A program made the position numbers and the translations under genes. Below the pieces are notes generated by a model that ran no database searches, was not told where the DNA came from, and saw nothing but the letters and a program-made list of their open reading frames with translations. Below, in pieces: positions 56,001 to 64,000 of a DNA stretch of 64,000 nucleotides (position 1 is its first letter; every line of letters starts with the position of its first letter). The stretch spans positions 992,001 through 1,056,000 of the forward strand of contig NZ_CP107785.1 of assembly GCF_036345915.1 (NCBI RefSeq), read 5' to 3'. The DNA comes from Nocardia sp. NBC_00565 (lineage in GTDB: Bacteria > Actinomycetota > Actinomycetes > Mycobacteriales > Mycobacteriaceae).

Positions 56001-57715
56001 CGATGCGCTCCTTCCGTGGCAACTGTTTCGAATGTGTCGACGGCCGTTCGTGCACACATCGCGAGCGAGATCGCGCCCGCGTCGGGACTGCCGAGGCTCC
56101 GCTCGGCCAGGGGGCGAGCGCGACCGACCTTGGGGCGCAGTTCGGCGGTCGCCCGCGCCGCGGACTCGGCGGCGACGGCCGCGGCGTGCCAGGACTCGCC
56201 GCGTTCCACCGCCTCGAGGAGCGGCAGCAGCGCGTCGAGCATCGTCTTGTCTCCCGGCTGTGCGCCGCCGAGGCGGCCGAGGGCGTCGTATGCCGCACGC
56301 AGCGCCACGGCAATGTCGGTATCGGTGGGTCTACCGGTGTCGCCGAGCACGCCGCCGATCGCCGTCAGCGCCGCACCCCACAGCACGCCGGATGTGCCGC
56401 CCGCCTGTGCGGCCCACGCCTCACCGGCGGCCTTCAGCACACCGCCCTGACCCGCACCGCGCGCGACGGCGGCGTCCGCGGCCGCGCTCGCCGCGCGAGT
56501 GCCGCGGACCATACCGCGACCGTGGTCGCCGTCCCCGGCGATCGCGTCGATTCGGCCGAGTTCCTCTTCGGCCGCAACCATTTTCGATTCGACGGCGTGC
56601 AGCACGTGCGCGACGGTGCCAGCACACGCTCGCGCCGCATCATCAACCGCCGCCATCTCGTGCCGACCCGCGGTGGCTGCGGCGATGGTGCTGCGGCGGC
56701 GTTGCCGCGGAGCCTGGGCGTAACTGCCCCGCCGATATGCCGGAGTGTCCGCGGGCGCGGTCCAGAACCGTTCCAACTCGTCGTCGAGCCACATCACGGT
56801 CAGTGAGCACCCCGCCATGTCGAGACTGGTTACCAACTCGCCGACCTCCGGCTGGACCACGGTGTAGCCCGCGGCGCGCAGCAACGGGGCCGCAGTGGCC
56901 CAGACGACGAACAGCTCCTCGTACTTGGTGCGGCCGAGTCCGTTGAGGATCACCGCGATTCGTGCGCCGGCGCCGGCGGGTTTCTCCTTCAGCACACCCG
57001 ACACCAGCAGTTCCGCGAGTTCGGCGGCCGTCGGCATATCGTGCGAGGCGACGCCCGGTTCACCGTGAATACCGAGGCCGAGGCCCATGGTGCCCCTCTC
57101 GACGGTGAACAACGGTGCCGCGGCACCGGGCAGGGTGCAGCCGTCGAAGGCGACGCCCAAGGTCCGCGTGTTGTCGTTGGCCAGCGCAGCGATCCGCTCC
57201 ACACCATCGAGGTCGTAGCCCGCCTCGGCCGCCGCGCTCGCACACTTGAATACCGTGAAATCGCCCGCGATGCCGCGTCGTTTTCCGATGTCCTCCGTTG
57301 GCGCACTTGCGATGTCGTCGGTCACCGCAAAATAGCGCGCGCGAATTCCGTCCGCGTTCAGCTGCTCGATCGCCAAGCCGAAATTCATGACGTCGCCCGC
57401 ATAGTTACCGGTGGTGAGCAGGACGCCCGCGCCGCCGCTCGCGGCACGGGCGACCGACACCGCAGCCGCCGCCGACGGCGAGGTGAAGATATTTCCGACT
57501 ACCGCGCCATCGGCGAAACCGGGCCCCACCACTCCGCAGAACGCGGGGTAGTGGCCTGATCCGCCACCGACGACCACGGCGACCTTGCCGGGCCGCGTCG
57601 GAGCCGCGCGAACCACGCCGCCTGCGACGCCGGTGACATATCCGGCGTTTGCGTCGAGAAAGCCGTCCAGCATGTCCTCGGTGAACGCCGCCGGGTCGTT
57701 GTACAGCCATGTCAT
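55997..57715 (-). CDS. Fused DhaK-DhaL ketose kinase (likely L-erythrulose kinase)
   Basis: A 572-residue ATP-dependent kinase. The DhaK domain (about residues 1-340) has [25 protein letters not shown] and the substrate-binding histidine in [10 protein letters not shown]. The DhaL domain (about 370-572) has the magnesium/ATP motif [10 protein letters not shown] and GGTSGVLWG. Fused DhaK-DhaL enzymes phosphorylate dihydroxyacetone or erythrulose. Position in an operon with an EltD-type dehydrogenase points to L-erythrulose, as in mycobacterial LerK. AGAGG lies seven bases before the ATG; it overlaps the isomerase and lies 10 bases after the ATPase gene. Confidence 0.9.
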   Translation of the reverse strand: MTWLYNDPAAFTEDMLDGFLDANAGYVTGVAGGVVRAAPTRPGKVAVVVGGGSGHYPAFCGVVGPGFADGAVVGNIFTSPSAAAAVSVARAASGGAGVLLTTGNYAGDVMNFGLAIEQLNADGIRARYFAVTDDIASAPTEDIGKRRGIAGDFTVFKCASAAAEAGYDLDGVERIAALANDNTRTLGVAFDGCTLPGAAAPLFTVERGTMGLGLGIHGEPGVASHDMPTAAELAELLVSGVLKEKPAGAGARIAVILNGLGRTKYEELFVVWATAAPLLRAAGYTVVQPEVGELVTSLDMAGCSLTVMWLDDELERFWTAPADTPAYRRGSYAQAPRQRRRSTIAAATAGRHEMAAVDDAARACAGTVAHVLHAVESKMVAAEEELGRIDAIAGDGDHGRGMVRGTRAASAAADAAVARGAGQGGVLKAAGEAWAAQAGGTSGVLWGAALTAIGGVLGDTGRPTDTDIAVALRAAYDALGRLGGAQPGDKTMLDALLPLLEAVERGESWHAAAVAAESAARATAELRPKVGRARPLAERSLGSPDAGAISLAMCARTAVDTFETVATEGAHR

Positions 57716-57725
57716 GAGATGACCT

Positions 57726-58850
57726 CTATCGCAATCGCTTTCCGGATTCGGGATCGAACAGGTACACCCGCTCCGGCGGGGCGGACAGCGTGACCGCCTG
57801 GTGTGCCTCGAAGTTCTCGTATGACGGCGTCTCGACCAGGAGCGGGGCGTCGATACCGTCCACATCGAGCGCTGCCCGGCCGAACTCCATCAGGTGCTCG
57901 AAGTAGCGGACCGTCCCGGTCAGCCGTCCCGGGGCGACCGGTCCGACGACTATCCGGCTGTCCTGCGGGCGGACGCCGACCGTGACCCGCTGACCATCGA
58001 CCACCCCGGATGCGGCCACAGGCAGTGTGCCGCTGCCGATTTGGACAACGGTATCGGCGCCGTCGCGCCGGACCACACCGTCGATGACATTGATCTGCGG
58101 CTCACCGACGAACCCGGCGACGAAGAGATTGGCCGGATCATCGAACACCTCATCGGGCGTGCCGAACTGCTGGATGAGCCCGCCGTCCATGACGGCAAGC
58201 CGATCCGCGAGGCTCAACGCCTCCACTTGGTCATGGGTGACGACAATGGTGGTGTAACCGAATTCGCGTTGCAGCACCTTCAACTCGCGCCGCACCCGTT
58301 GTCGCGCCGAGGCGTCCAGGTGCGAGAGCGGCTCGTCCAGCAACAGCACCGGCGGATTGCGGACCAGCGCCCGGGCCAACGCGACGCGCTGCTTCTGCCC
58401 GCTGGACAGGCTCGCGGGACGCAGGTCGAGCAGGTCCTGCAGTTCCAGCCGATGCGCGATATCGTCAACCAGTTGGTCGGCGCCGGCGATCTTGCGCGCC
58501 TTCAGCCCATAGCTGAGGTTTTGCCGAATCGACAGGGGAGGATAGAGGGCGTAGCTCTCGAATCCCACCCCGACGCCTCGTTTTCCGGGTGGCAGATCGG
58601 TGATGGTGCGCTCGCCGATGCGGATGCCGCCGCTCGTCACCGTCTCGAGTCCGGCGATCATGCGCAAGGTGGTCGTTTTGCCGCAGCCCGACGGGCCGAG
58701 CAGGGCGACCAGCTCGCCGGGTTCGATGTCGAGCTCGATGCCCTTGACGGCCTGGAAGCTTTCCCGGCCGCGTGCGGAGTAGGTCTTGGTGAGGCGCTCG
58801 AGGGTCAACCGCTGCGCGACCGACTTACCGCCGTTGGTCTCGACTGTCAT
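57726..58850 (-). CDS. ABC transporter ATPase 2 (MalK/UgpC type)
   Basis: A 374-residue ATPase with a C-terminal TOBE regulatory domain (from about residue 250). Walker A is GPSGCGKTTT and Walker B VLLLDEPLSHLDA. The ABC signature is SLSSGQKQR instead of the usual LSGGQ, an uncommon but known variant. It powers the polyol importer together with the second ATPase as a heterodimer. The start at 58850 overlaps the preceding gene by ATGA. Confidence 0.93.
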   Translation of the reverse strand: MTVETNGGKSVAQRLTLERLTKTYSARGRESFQAVKGIELDIEPGELVALLGPSGCGKTTTLRMIAGLETVTSGGIRIGERTITDLPPGKRGVGVGFESYALYPPLSIRQNLSYGLKARKIAGADQLVDDIAHRLELQDLLDLRPASLSSGQKQRVALARALVRNPPVLLLDEPLSHLDASARQRVRRELKVLQREFGYTTIVVTHDQVEALSLADRLAVMDGGLIQQFGTPDEVFDDPANLFVAGFVGEPQINVIDGVVRRDGADTVVQIGSGTLPVAASGVVDGQRVTVGVRPQDSRIVVGPVAPGRLTGTVRYFEHLMEFGRAALDVDGIDAPLLVETPSYENFEAHQAVTLSAPPERVYLFDPESGKRLR

Positions 58851-59980
58851 TGCCGCTCCTCGGATTTGACTGCGGCTGCACCGAGACGGCGACTGTCGCT
58901 GCCGGGTTCGCCGGGTTCGAAGATGTGCACGTCGGCCAGCGATACCGTCACCACGACACCGGCGCCCTCGCGGATGTGCGGACCACCCGGGGACAGTGCG
59001 ATCAGCGAAGTACCGCCGACATCGACCGATACCTCGACATTGCGGCCCAGCCGCTCGGTGAGGGTGATCGTGCCGGGCAGGTTCGCCACGCCGGGCGCGT
59101 GACTTTCCCGGTCGGCGACCTCGATATCGCACGGTCGAATGCCCAGGCGTGCACGGCTACTCGCGCCCGATCCGACGCCGGCGGGCACCGGAATGCCGAT
59201 ACCGCTTCCAGGCACACGCAGCACACCGTCCTCGACGGTCGCCTCGACAATATTGATCTCCGGCTGGCCCAGCGCCTTCGCGACGAAGGTGTCGACTGGC
59301 CGACGCCAGATTGCTTCGGGTGTGCCGACCTGCACCAGCTGTCCGTCGCGGAGAATAGCGATCCGGTCGCCCAGCGCCAGTGCCTCCTGGTAGTCGTGCG
59401 TGACATACACCGTTGTCGTATTCGACATGCGCCCCAATTCACGAAGTTCCGCACGCATGGCGGCGCGCAGCTTCGCGTCGAGATGCGACAGCGGCTCGTC
59501 GAGCAGATAGACGTCCGCGGGCCGGATCAGCACCCGACCGAGCGCTACTCGCTGACGCTGCCCGTTGGACAGTTCGCGGGGAAACCGCTGGTGCAGATGG
59601 TCGATCCCGAGTGTCGCGGTGACCGCATCCACTCGCTCCCGCTGCTGGGCTTCGGAGTACCTCCCGGTCCGTCCGGAGCGCAACGGCGAGGCGAGGTTCT
59701 GCGCCACTGTCTGCTGCGGATAGAGCGCGTAGCTTTCGAACGCCATCGCCACATTGCGGTGGTACGGCTCCACTTTCGTCATATCCGTATCGCCGATGTG
59801 CACCGAACCGCTGTCTACCTCGATCAGTCCGGCGATCGATTTCAACGTCGTCGTCTTGCCTGCGCCGGACGGGCCGAGGACGACGAAGAATTCACCGTCG
59901 GCGATATCGAGCGATACGCCCTCGATGCCGACCGTCTTCCCGTAGTGCTTGGTCAGTTCGCTGATCGTCAGGTGTGCCAT
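58847..59980 (-). CDS. ABC transporter ATPase 1 (MalK/UgpC type)
   Basis: A 377-residue ATPase: Walker A GPSGAGKTTT, signature ELSNGQRQR (again with Ser-Asn instead of Ser-Gly), Walker B VYLLDEPLSHLDAKL and the H-loop THDYQEA. A TOBE domain occupies the C-terminal ~130 residues. Having two different ATPases in one operon is typical of some carbohydrate importers such as the mycobacterial polyol systems. Its ATG overlaps the permease stop codon (ATGA). Confidence 0.93.
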   Translation of the reverse strand: MAHLTISELTKHYGKTVGIEGVSLDIADGEFFVVLGPSGAGKTTTLKSIAGLIEVDSGSVHIGDTDMTKVEPYHRNVAMAFESYALYPQQTVAQNLASPLRSGRTGRYSEAQQRERVDAVTATLGIDHLHQRFPRELSNGQRQRVALGRVLIRPADVYLLDEPLSHLDAKLRAAMRAELRELGRMSNTTTVYVTHDYQEALALGDRIAILRDGQLVQVGTPEAIWRRPVDTFVAKALGQPEINIVEATVEDGVLRVPGSGIGIPVPAGVGSGASSRARLGIRPCDIEVADRESHAPGVANLPGTITLTERLGRNVEVSVDVGGTSLIALSPGGPHIREGAGVVVTVSLADVHIFEPGEPGSDSRRLGAAAVKSEERQ

Positions 59981-60846
59981 CAGGACTTCACCGCCCCGAA
60001 GGAGAGTCCGCGCACCAGGTACCGCTGGATGGTGAGTGCGAGTATCAGTGGTGGTAGCGCTGCGATCACCGCGGCGGCTGCCGTGAGGTTGTAGTAGGCC
60101 TGGCCGCCGCCGCCGAGGAATTTCGTGATCGCCACGGTGACGGTACTGGCGTTGTTATCGGCCAGGATCAGCGGAAATACGTAGTTGTTCCAGGCGAAGA
60201 TGAATGCGAGCAGCGCCGCGGCGGCGATGCCCGGGCGCACCAGCGGCAGCGCGATCATCACGAAGGCCCGCCGCCGGGTGTAGCCGTCCAGCAGGGCAGC
60301 CTGTTCCAGATCTTCCGGCAGATCCTGGAAGTAGGACCGCAGGATCCAGACCACCAGCGGCATCGTCACCAGTTGCAGCACCCACACCATGCCGAGCTTG
60401 GTGTCGAACAGGCCGATCTGGTTGTAGATGACGAACAGCGGCACGATCACCATCAACTCGGGGGCGAACCGGAACGAGAGCATCGTGAACATCAGGTCGT
60501 TGGAGCCCTTGTACTGCCAGCGGCCCGCCGCATACGCGGCAGGGATGCCGATGACCAACGAGACGAGCACGGCCCCACCGCAATTGATCAAGCTGGTGAT
60601 CAGCGCGGACTTGAAGTCCACGCTGGTGAGGTCGGTGCCCCGATGGCTCAGCACCGTGCCGAAGTTCTCCAGGGTCGGGCTGAACTCGAAGTACGTGGTG
60701 GTCTGCGCTGCCGGAGTCTTCAACGCCAGCAGGAACATCCACACGATCGGGAACAGGGAGAAGACGAACCAACCGATCAGCGCCAGGTCCGCGCCCACCG
60801 AAGCCGGCGTGAATCGTCGCTGTCCGGGTAACAGTTCCTTGGCCAT
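59980..60846 (-). CDS. Polyol ABC permease (MalG type)
   Basis: A 288-residue inner-membrane permease with six helices: first LALIGWFVFSLFPIVWMFLLA, then GGAVLVSLVIGIPAAYAAG and others. The EAA loop that contacts the ATPase is EQAALLDGYTRRRAFVMIALPL with a conserved glycine. It pairs with the MalF-type permease three bases upstream. The C-terminus ends GLSFGAVKS, common in this family. Confidence 0.93.
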   Translation of the reverse strand: MAKELLPGQRRFTPASVGADLALIGWFVFSLFPIVWMFLLALKTPAAQTTTYFEFSPTLENFGTVLSHRGTDLTSVDFKSALITSLINCGGAVLVSLVIGIPAAYAAGRWQYKGSNDLMFTMLSFRFAPELMVIVPLFVIYNQIGLFDTKLGMVWVLQLVTMPLVVWILRSYFQDLPEDLEQAALLDGYTRRRAFVMIALPLVRPGIAAAALLAFIFAWNNYVFPLILADNNASTVTVAITKFLGGGGQAYYNLTAAAAVIAALPPLILALTIQRYLVRGLSFGAVKS

Positions 60847-60849
60847 GAT

Positions 60850-61809
60850 CTACGACTCCGCTCCAGCGGCGCGACGCTGCGCCTTTCCGAGCACGCTCAC
60901 CAGGAGACGTGCGGTGATGAACACGATCACCCACAGCAGGAACATGTAGGTGCTGCCGCGGGAGTAGTCGAGGTTGATGATGGAGTCCTCGAAGGCGCCG
61001 ATCTGCAGGGTCCGCGTCGCTATGCCGGGCCCGCCGGCGGTGAGCACGTACACGGCGTCGAAGACCTTGAGGTTGTCCATGAATCGGAAGATGACCGCGA
61101 CCAGGATGTAGGGCCACAGCATCGGCAGCATGAGCTTGCGGAACATGTAGAACCAACTCGCGCCGTCCACCGCGGACGCCTCGAAGGGTTCCTTCGGCAG
61201 CGACCGGATCCCGGCGAGCACCAGGATCGCGACGAACGGTGTGAAGATCCACAGATCCACCAGGATCACCGACCACATCGCGTTGTGGCTGCTGAGCCAG
61301 TCGAACGTGGAGCCGAGGCCCAATACATGGTTGAGCACCCCGAACTGCGGGTTGAACATCAGCTTCCAGATCACTCCGGCGATTACCGGCGCGATCATCA
61401 GGGGCAGGATCAGCACCTTCTCGAAGATCCGCCCGATAAGGCTGGACCGGTTGAGCAACAAGGCTATTCCGACACCGACGAGAGTTTCGACGACGGTGGC
61501 CACCACCGCGAATGTCGCGGTGACGCGAACGCTGCTCCAGAACTCGACGTCACCGAGCACGCTGACAAAGTTGCGCAGGCCGATGAATACCGGATTCGGG
61601 TTCACCGCAGCGTAATTGAGCACCGAGTAGTACGCGCCGATCACGAACGGGTAGAGAATCCCGATCACGATCAGCACGGCGGGAACGGACAGCAGGTACG
61701 GCCGTAGCTTGCGTCGCCATCGCGGAACCTCCGGAGCGGCAGGAGAATCCGCTCGGCTCGGGATTTCCGGGTCCGCCTGCGCGGGCGGACGAACGGACTG
61801 GGTGGTCAT
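60850..61809 (-). CDS. Polyol ABC permease (MalF type)
   Basis: A 319-residue permease. After a soluble ~30-residue N-terminus come about six helices (YLLSVPAVLIVIGILYPFVIGAYY in parts; SVPAVLIVIGILYPF is the first). The EAA loop is FEASAVDGASWFYMFRKLMLPML. The ATG at 61809 has GGAGG five bases upstream; a GTG two codons earlier is less likely. It is directly downstream of the binding protein gene. Confidence 0.93.
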   Translation of the reverse strand: MTTQSVRPPAQADPEIPSRADSPAAPEVPRWRRKLRPYLLSVPAVLIVIGILYPFVIGAYYSVLNYAAVNPNPVFIGLRNFVSVLGDVEFWSSVRVTATFAVVATVVETLVGVGIALLLNRSSLIGRIFEKVLILPLMIAPVIAGVIWKLMFNPQFGVLNHVLGLGSTFDWLSSHNAMWSVILVDLWIFTPFVAILVLAGIRSLPKEPFEASAVDGASWFYMFRKLMLPMLWPYILVAVIFRFMDNLKVFDAVYVLTAGGPGIATRTLQIGAFEDSIINLDYSRGSTYMFLLWVIVFITARLLVSVLGKAQRRAAGAES

Positions 61810-61840
61810 CTCCACCTCCCTTTCTTCGACCCACGTCGGG

Positions 61841-63247
61841 TCAGAGATTGACCTTCGACGTACAGGTCTTGGCCAGACTGGCCAGCCGTGACCGGGCGTT
61901 CGCGCCGCCGTAGATGTCCTGCAGCGCGACTGCCCAGTTCTCGGTGGTGTCGAAGAACTTCTTCTGCGGGGTGAACTGGATCTTCGAGCTGCCGATCACC
62001 GTCTCGAATGCCTCCAGGTAGCCCGGCATACCACCGAGCTGCTGCTTGAACACGCCGTCGAACACCGACTTACGCACGGGATCGGCAAAGATGCCGCCCT
62101 GCACGGCTTTCGAGAGTGCCTCCTTACCGGTGACCCACTGGATGAACAGCCAGGCCGCGTGCTTGTGCTCGGACTGCGCGTTCATCGCCAGCGACCAGGT
62201 CCACAGATTCGTGTTGTAGTTGCCGCCCGGTCCGGCCGGGCCCGGATACCAGGCGATATTGCCGGCCTGCGCGCTGGCCCCCTGCTTGTTCTTCGGGTAG
62301 GTCGCGCTGTCGGCGTCGTAGACCATCATCGCGGTGCCGTCACCGAGATCGCCGGTGGCTTGCGGATAGTCGTAGGTTGTCCACGACGTCGGCCCGGCGA
62401 GATGCTGCATCTCGATCCACTTCTTCGTGAAGTTCACCGCGGCCTCGGAGTCCATGGCCGCCTGTAGCTCGCCGCCGGAGAGTTCGTAGTCCTTGGCGCC
62501 CTCCCGGGAGAATTGGGTCATGAATCCCGGGTGGATGGTCGCCCACGACTTGGATCCGCGGGTGGCGATTCCGTACCTGTTCTGCGAGCGGTTGGTGAGA
62601 TCGACGGCGAGCTGGATGAAGTTCTCGAACGTATCCGGCAGGGTGATCTTCCGCTGGTCGAAATAGGCCTTGTTGTAGGCGACCACGTTGTTCTCGAAGC
62701 CCCATGGGATCGCCCATTGTCCACCGCTGCCGAGCGGGCTGCCGAGGTTGAAGTCCCAGCGGGTGGAGGTGCGCAGGCCCGCGTAGATGTCTTCGAAGTC
62801 GTACTCGTCGCTGGTTGCCGACGAGTTCGCGAGCCAGGGCGCGAGATCCTCTACCCAGCCGGGTGGACCGTATTGCCAGATGAAGTAGGCGCCCAGCATG
62901 AACACATCGTGTTTGCCGGTACCACCGGCCAATTCGGTATTCAGTTTGGTGAAGTAGTCGGCCTCCGGTACCAGGTCGGCGTTGACCGTGATCCCGGTCA
63001 ACTGGGTGAACTCGGCGAGCAGTGGCTGCAACGACTGTTGGTAGGGGTGCGGTGTCTGCAGCAGGTTCAAGGTGGTGCCCGCCGCGGCGCGCCAGTTGAA
63101 CGGCCCGCTCACCTCGCCTGCGCCGTTGGTGGCAGCGAAACTGCCGCCGACACCGCAGGCCGAGAGCACCGGGAGAGCCGCAGCCGTGGCACCGGCAATA
63201 CCCATGGTGCGCAACAAGTCCCGGCGCGAAAACTGATGTTCGCTCAT
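61841..63247 (-). CDS. Solute-binding lipoprotein of the polyol transporter, Tat-exported
   Basis: A 468-residue extracellular binding protein (SBP family 1). The N-terminus FSRRDLLRTMGIAGATAAA carries a twin-arginine motif, followed by a lipobox (LSAC), so it is exported folded and anchored by lipid. Mature-part patterns such as HDVFMLGAYFIWQYGPPGW and NAQSEHKHAAWLFIQWVTGKEA are typical of sugar and polyol binders. GAGG lies nine bases before the chosen ATG. It delivers the polyol to the MalF/MalG pair. Confidence 0.93.
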   Translation of the reverse strand: MSEHQFSRRDLLRTMGIAGATAAALPVLSACGVGGSFAATNGAGEVSGPFNWRAAAGTTLNLLQTPHPYQQSLQPLLAEFTQLTGITVNADLVPEADYFTKLNTELAGGTGKHDVFMLGAYFIWQYGPPGWVEDLAPWLANSSATSDEYDFEDIYAGLRTSTRWDFNLGSPLGSGGQWAIPWGFENNVVAYNKAYFDQRKITLPDTFENFIQLAVDLTNRSQNRYGIATRGSKSWATIHPGFMTQFSREGAKDYELSGGELQAAMDSEAAVNFTKKWIEMQHLAGPTSWTTYDYPQATGDLGDGTAMMVYDADSATYPKNKQGASAQAGNIAWYPGPAGPGGNYNTNLWTWSLAMNAQSEHKHAAWLFIQWVTGKEALSKAVQGGIFADPVRKSVFDGVFKQQLGGMPGYLEAFETVIGSSKIQFTPQKKFFDTTENWAVALQDIYGGANARSRLASLAKTCTSKVNL

Positions 63248-63280
63248 ATGTCTGTTCCTCATCGAACTTTTCTCGGCCGG

Positions 63281-64000
63281 TCAGGACGGGATCAGCGAAA
63301 CCTTGACCGATTCGGTTCCGCTGGCCACCAGATCGAGGCCCATCTGAAAGTCGCTGAGCGGCAACTGATGTGTGCAGATCTTGTCCATCGGCAGCACGCC
63401 CGACTCGAGCATTCGGATCGCCGCGGGCCAGCAGTGCGGACCGAGGTGCGCGCCGCGCACGTCGAGTTCCTTGTCGTCGCTGATGATGCTCCAGTCCACG
63501 GTCACAGCGCTGCCGAAAACGCCGTACTCGACGTAGGTTCCCAACTTGCGCAACAGATTCAGGCCCTGGGGCACAGCAGAGGGATGCCCGGTGCCCTCCA
63601 GATAGACATCCGCGCCGTAGCCGTCGGTGAGATCCATGACGATCGCCTCGGCATCCTGGTTGCGGATGTCGATCGCGATATCGGCGCCACACTCGCGGGC
63701 CAGCGCCAACTTCTCCGGTGCCATATCGAGGGCGATCACGTGGGCCGGGTTCTTCGCTCGCGCACCGGCGACCATGCCGAGACCGATCGGACCGCAGCCC
63801 GCGATCACCACGACATCGTCGAAGGTGATACCGGCGCGCTCGACGGCATGCAGTGAGCACGACAGCGGTTCGGTGAATGCGGCGTGTGCCGGTGGAAGGT
63901 CCTTGGACACTTTGTGGACCAGCGCCTCGACCGGATAGACCATGTACTTCGCCATCGCCCCAGGGGTGCGGCGCTTGAAGCCGTAGATGTCGTGTGGCTT
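63281..64000 (-). CDS. eltD: Erythritol/L-threitol dehydrogenase (EltD type), C-terminal part
   Basis: The frame is open to the window end, so the N-terminal catalytic zinc site is missing and about 239 residues are visible. They begin KPHDIYGFKRRTPGAMA and include VYPVEALVHKV, HAAFTEPLSCSLHAVERA, the NAD motif IAGCGPIGLGMVAGA and VDWSIISDDKELDVRGAHLG. I recall near-identical sequence in EltD of Mycobacterium smegmatis, which oxidises erythritol and L-threitol to L-erythrulose. It is a medium-chain zinc dehydrogenase. The gene precedes the transporter and kinase genes on the same strand and gives the operon its likely substrate. Confidence 0.88.
   Translation of the reverse strand, partial: KPHDIYGFKRRTPGAMAKYMVYPVEALVHKVSKDLPPAHAAFTEPLSCSLHAVERAGITFDDVVVIAGCGPIGLGMVAGARAKNPAHVIALDMAPEKLALARECGADIAIDIRNQDAEAIVMDLTDGYGADVYLEGTGHPSAVPQGLNLLRKLGTYVEYGVFGSAVTVDWSIISDDKELDVRGAHLGPHCWPAAIRMLESGVLPMDKICTHQLPLSDFQMGLDLVASGTESVKVSLIPS

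Overview
The window is high-GC actinobacterial chromosome and fits Nocardia or a close relative in the Mycobacteriales. The signs are an antigen-85-like mycolyltransferase, an EspG-type ESX chaperone with its effector, a DUF3558 lipoprotein, mycobacterial-type DevR/DevS/RafH proteins, a DUF1844 gene beside infC, and a DUF397/Scr1-type regulator pair. The genus is an inference; no rRNA or tRNA gene was found to settle it.

Layout. 1-3.5 kb: the start of a HelD/HelR-type RNA polymerase ATPase, a small ABM-domain protein, a PAS-PAS-GGDEF diguanylate cyclase and a stand-alone ketosynthase. 3.5-9.8 kb: a hypoxia island with kinase devS, ribosome-hibernation factor rafH, regulator devR, a zinc-ribbon protein, a decayed family-4 glycosyltransferase and a glycogen-debranching-type glucosidase; two candidate DevR boxes lie in front of rafH and the zinc-ribbon gene. 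9.9-26 kb: housekeeping genes (uvrA, infC-rpmI-rplT-rRNA methyltransferase, pheS-pheT) mixed with a TetR/FAD-monooxygenase operon and a TetR/MFS efflux pair. 26-37 kb: cell-envelope and secreted functions (small secreted peptide, orphan ESX effector plus EspG, alpha/beta hydrolases, DUF427 protein, mycolyltransferase, lipase, TAP-type hydrolase).

37-44 kb is a mobile patch. An intact IS256-family element with a perfect 8-bp target duplication sits in the last codons of an ISAzo13-type transposase gene. A MarR/phenolic-acid-decarboxylase cassette with a long palindromic operator and an IS5-type transposase follow, then a protein built of two copies of one domain. 44.5-48 kb holds accessory regulators: DUF397 plus HTH/DUF5753, a three-gene cluster led by a serine-recombinase-like protein that seems to lack catalytic arginines, and a DUF3558 lipoprotein with a helical partner. 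48.3-52.5 kb is a complete conservon (sensor kinase, roadblock/LC7, DUF742, small GTPase), followed by ppc.

55.5-64 kb is a tightly overlapping minus-strand operon: EltD-type erythritol/L-threitol dehydrogenase (cut by the window end), Tat/lipobox solute-binding protein, two permeases, two ATPases, a fused DhaK-DhaL ketose kinase and an RpiB-type isomerase. Together they form a route for four-carbon polyol uptake, oxidation, phosphorylation and isomerisation. The most unusual items are the DevR-linked zinc-ribbon/glycan operon, the IS-in-IS event, the recombinase-fold cluster, the orphan ESX pair and several small repeat and palindrome structures.
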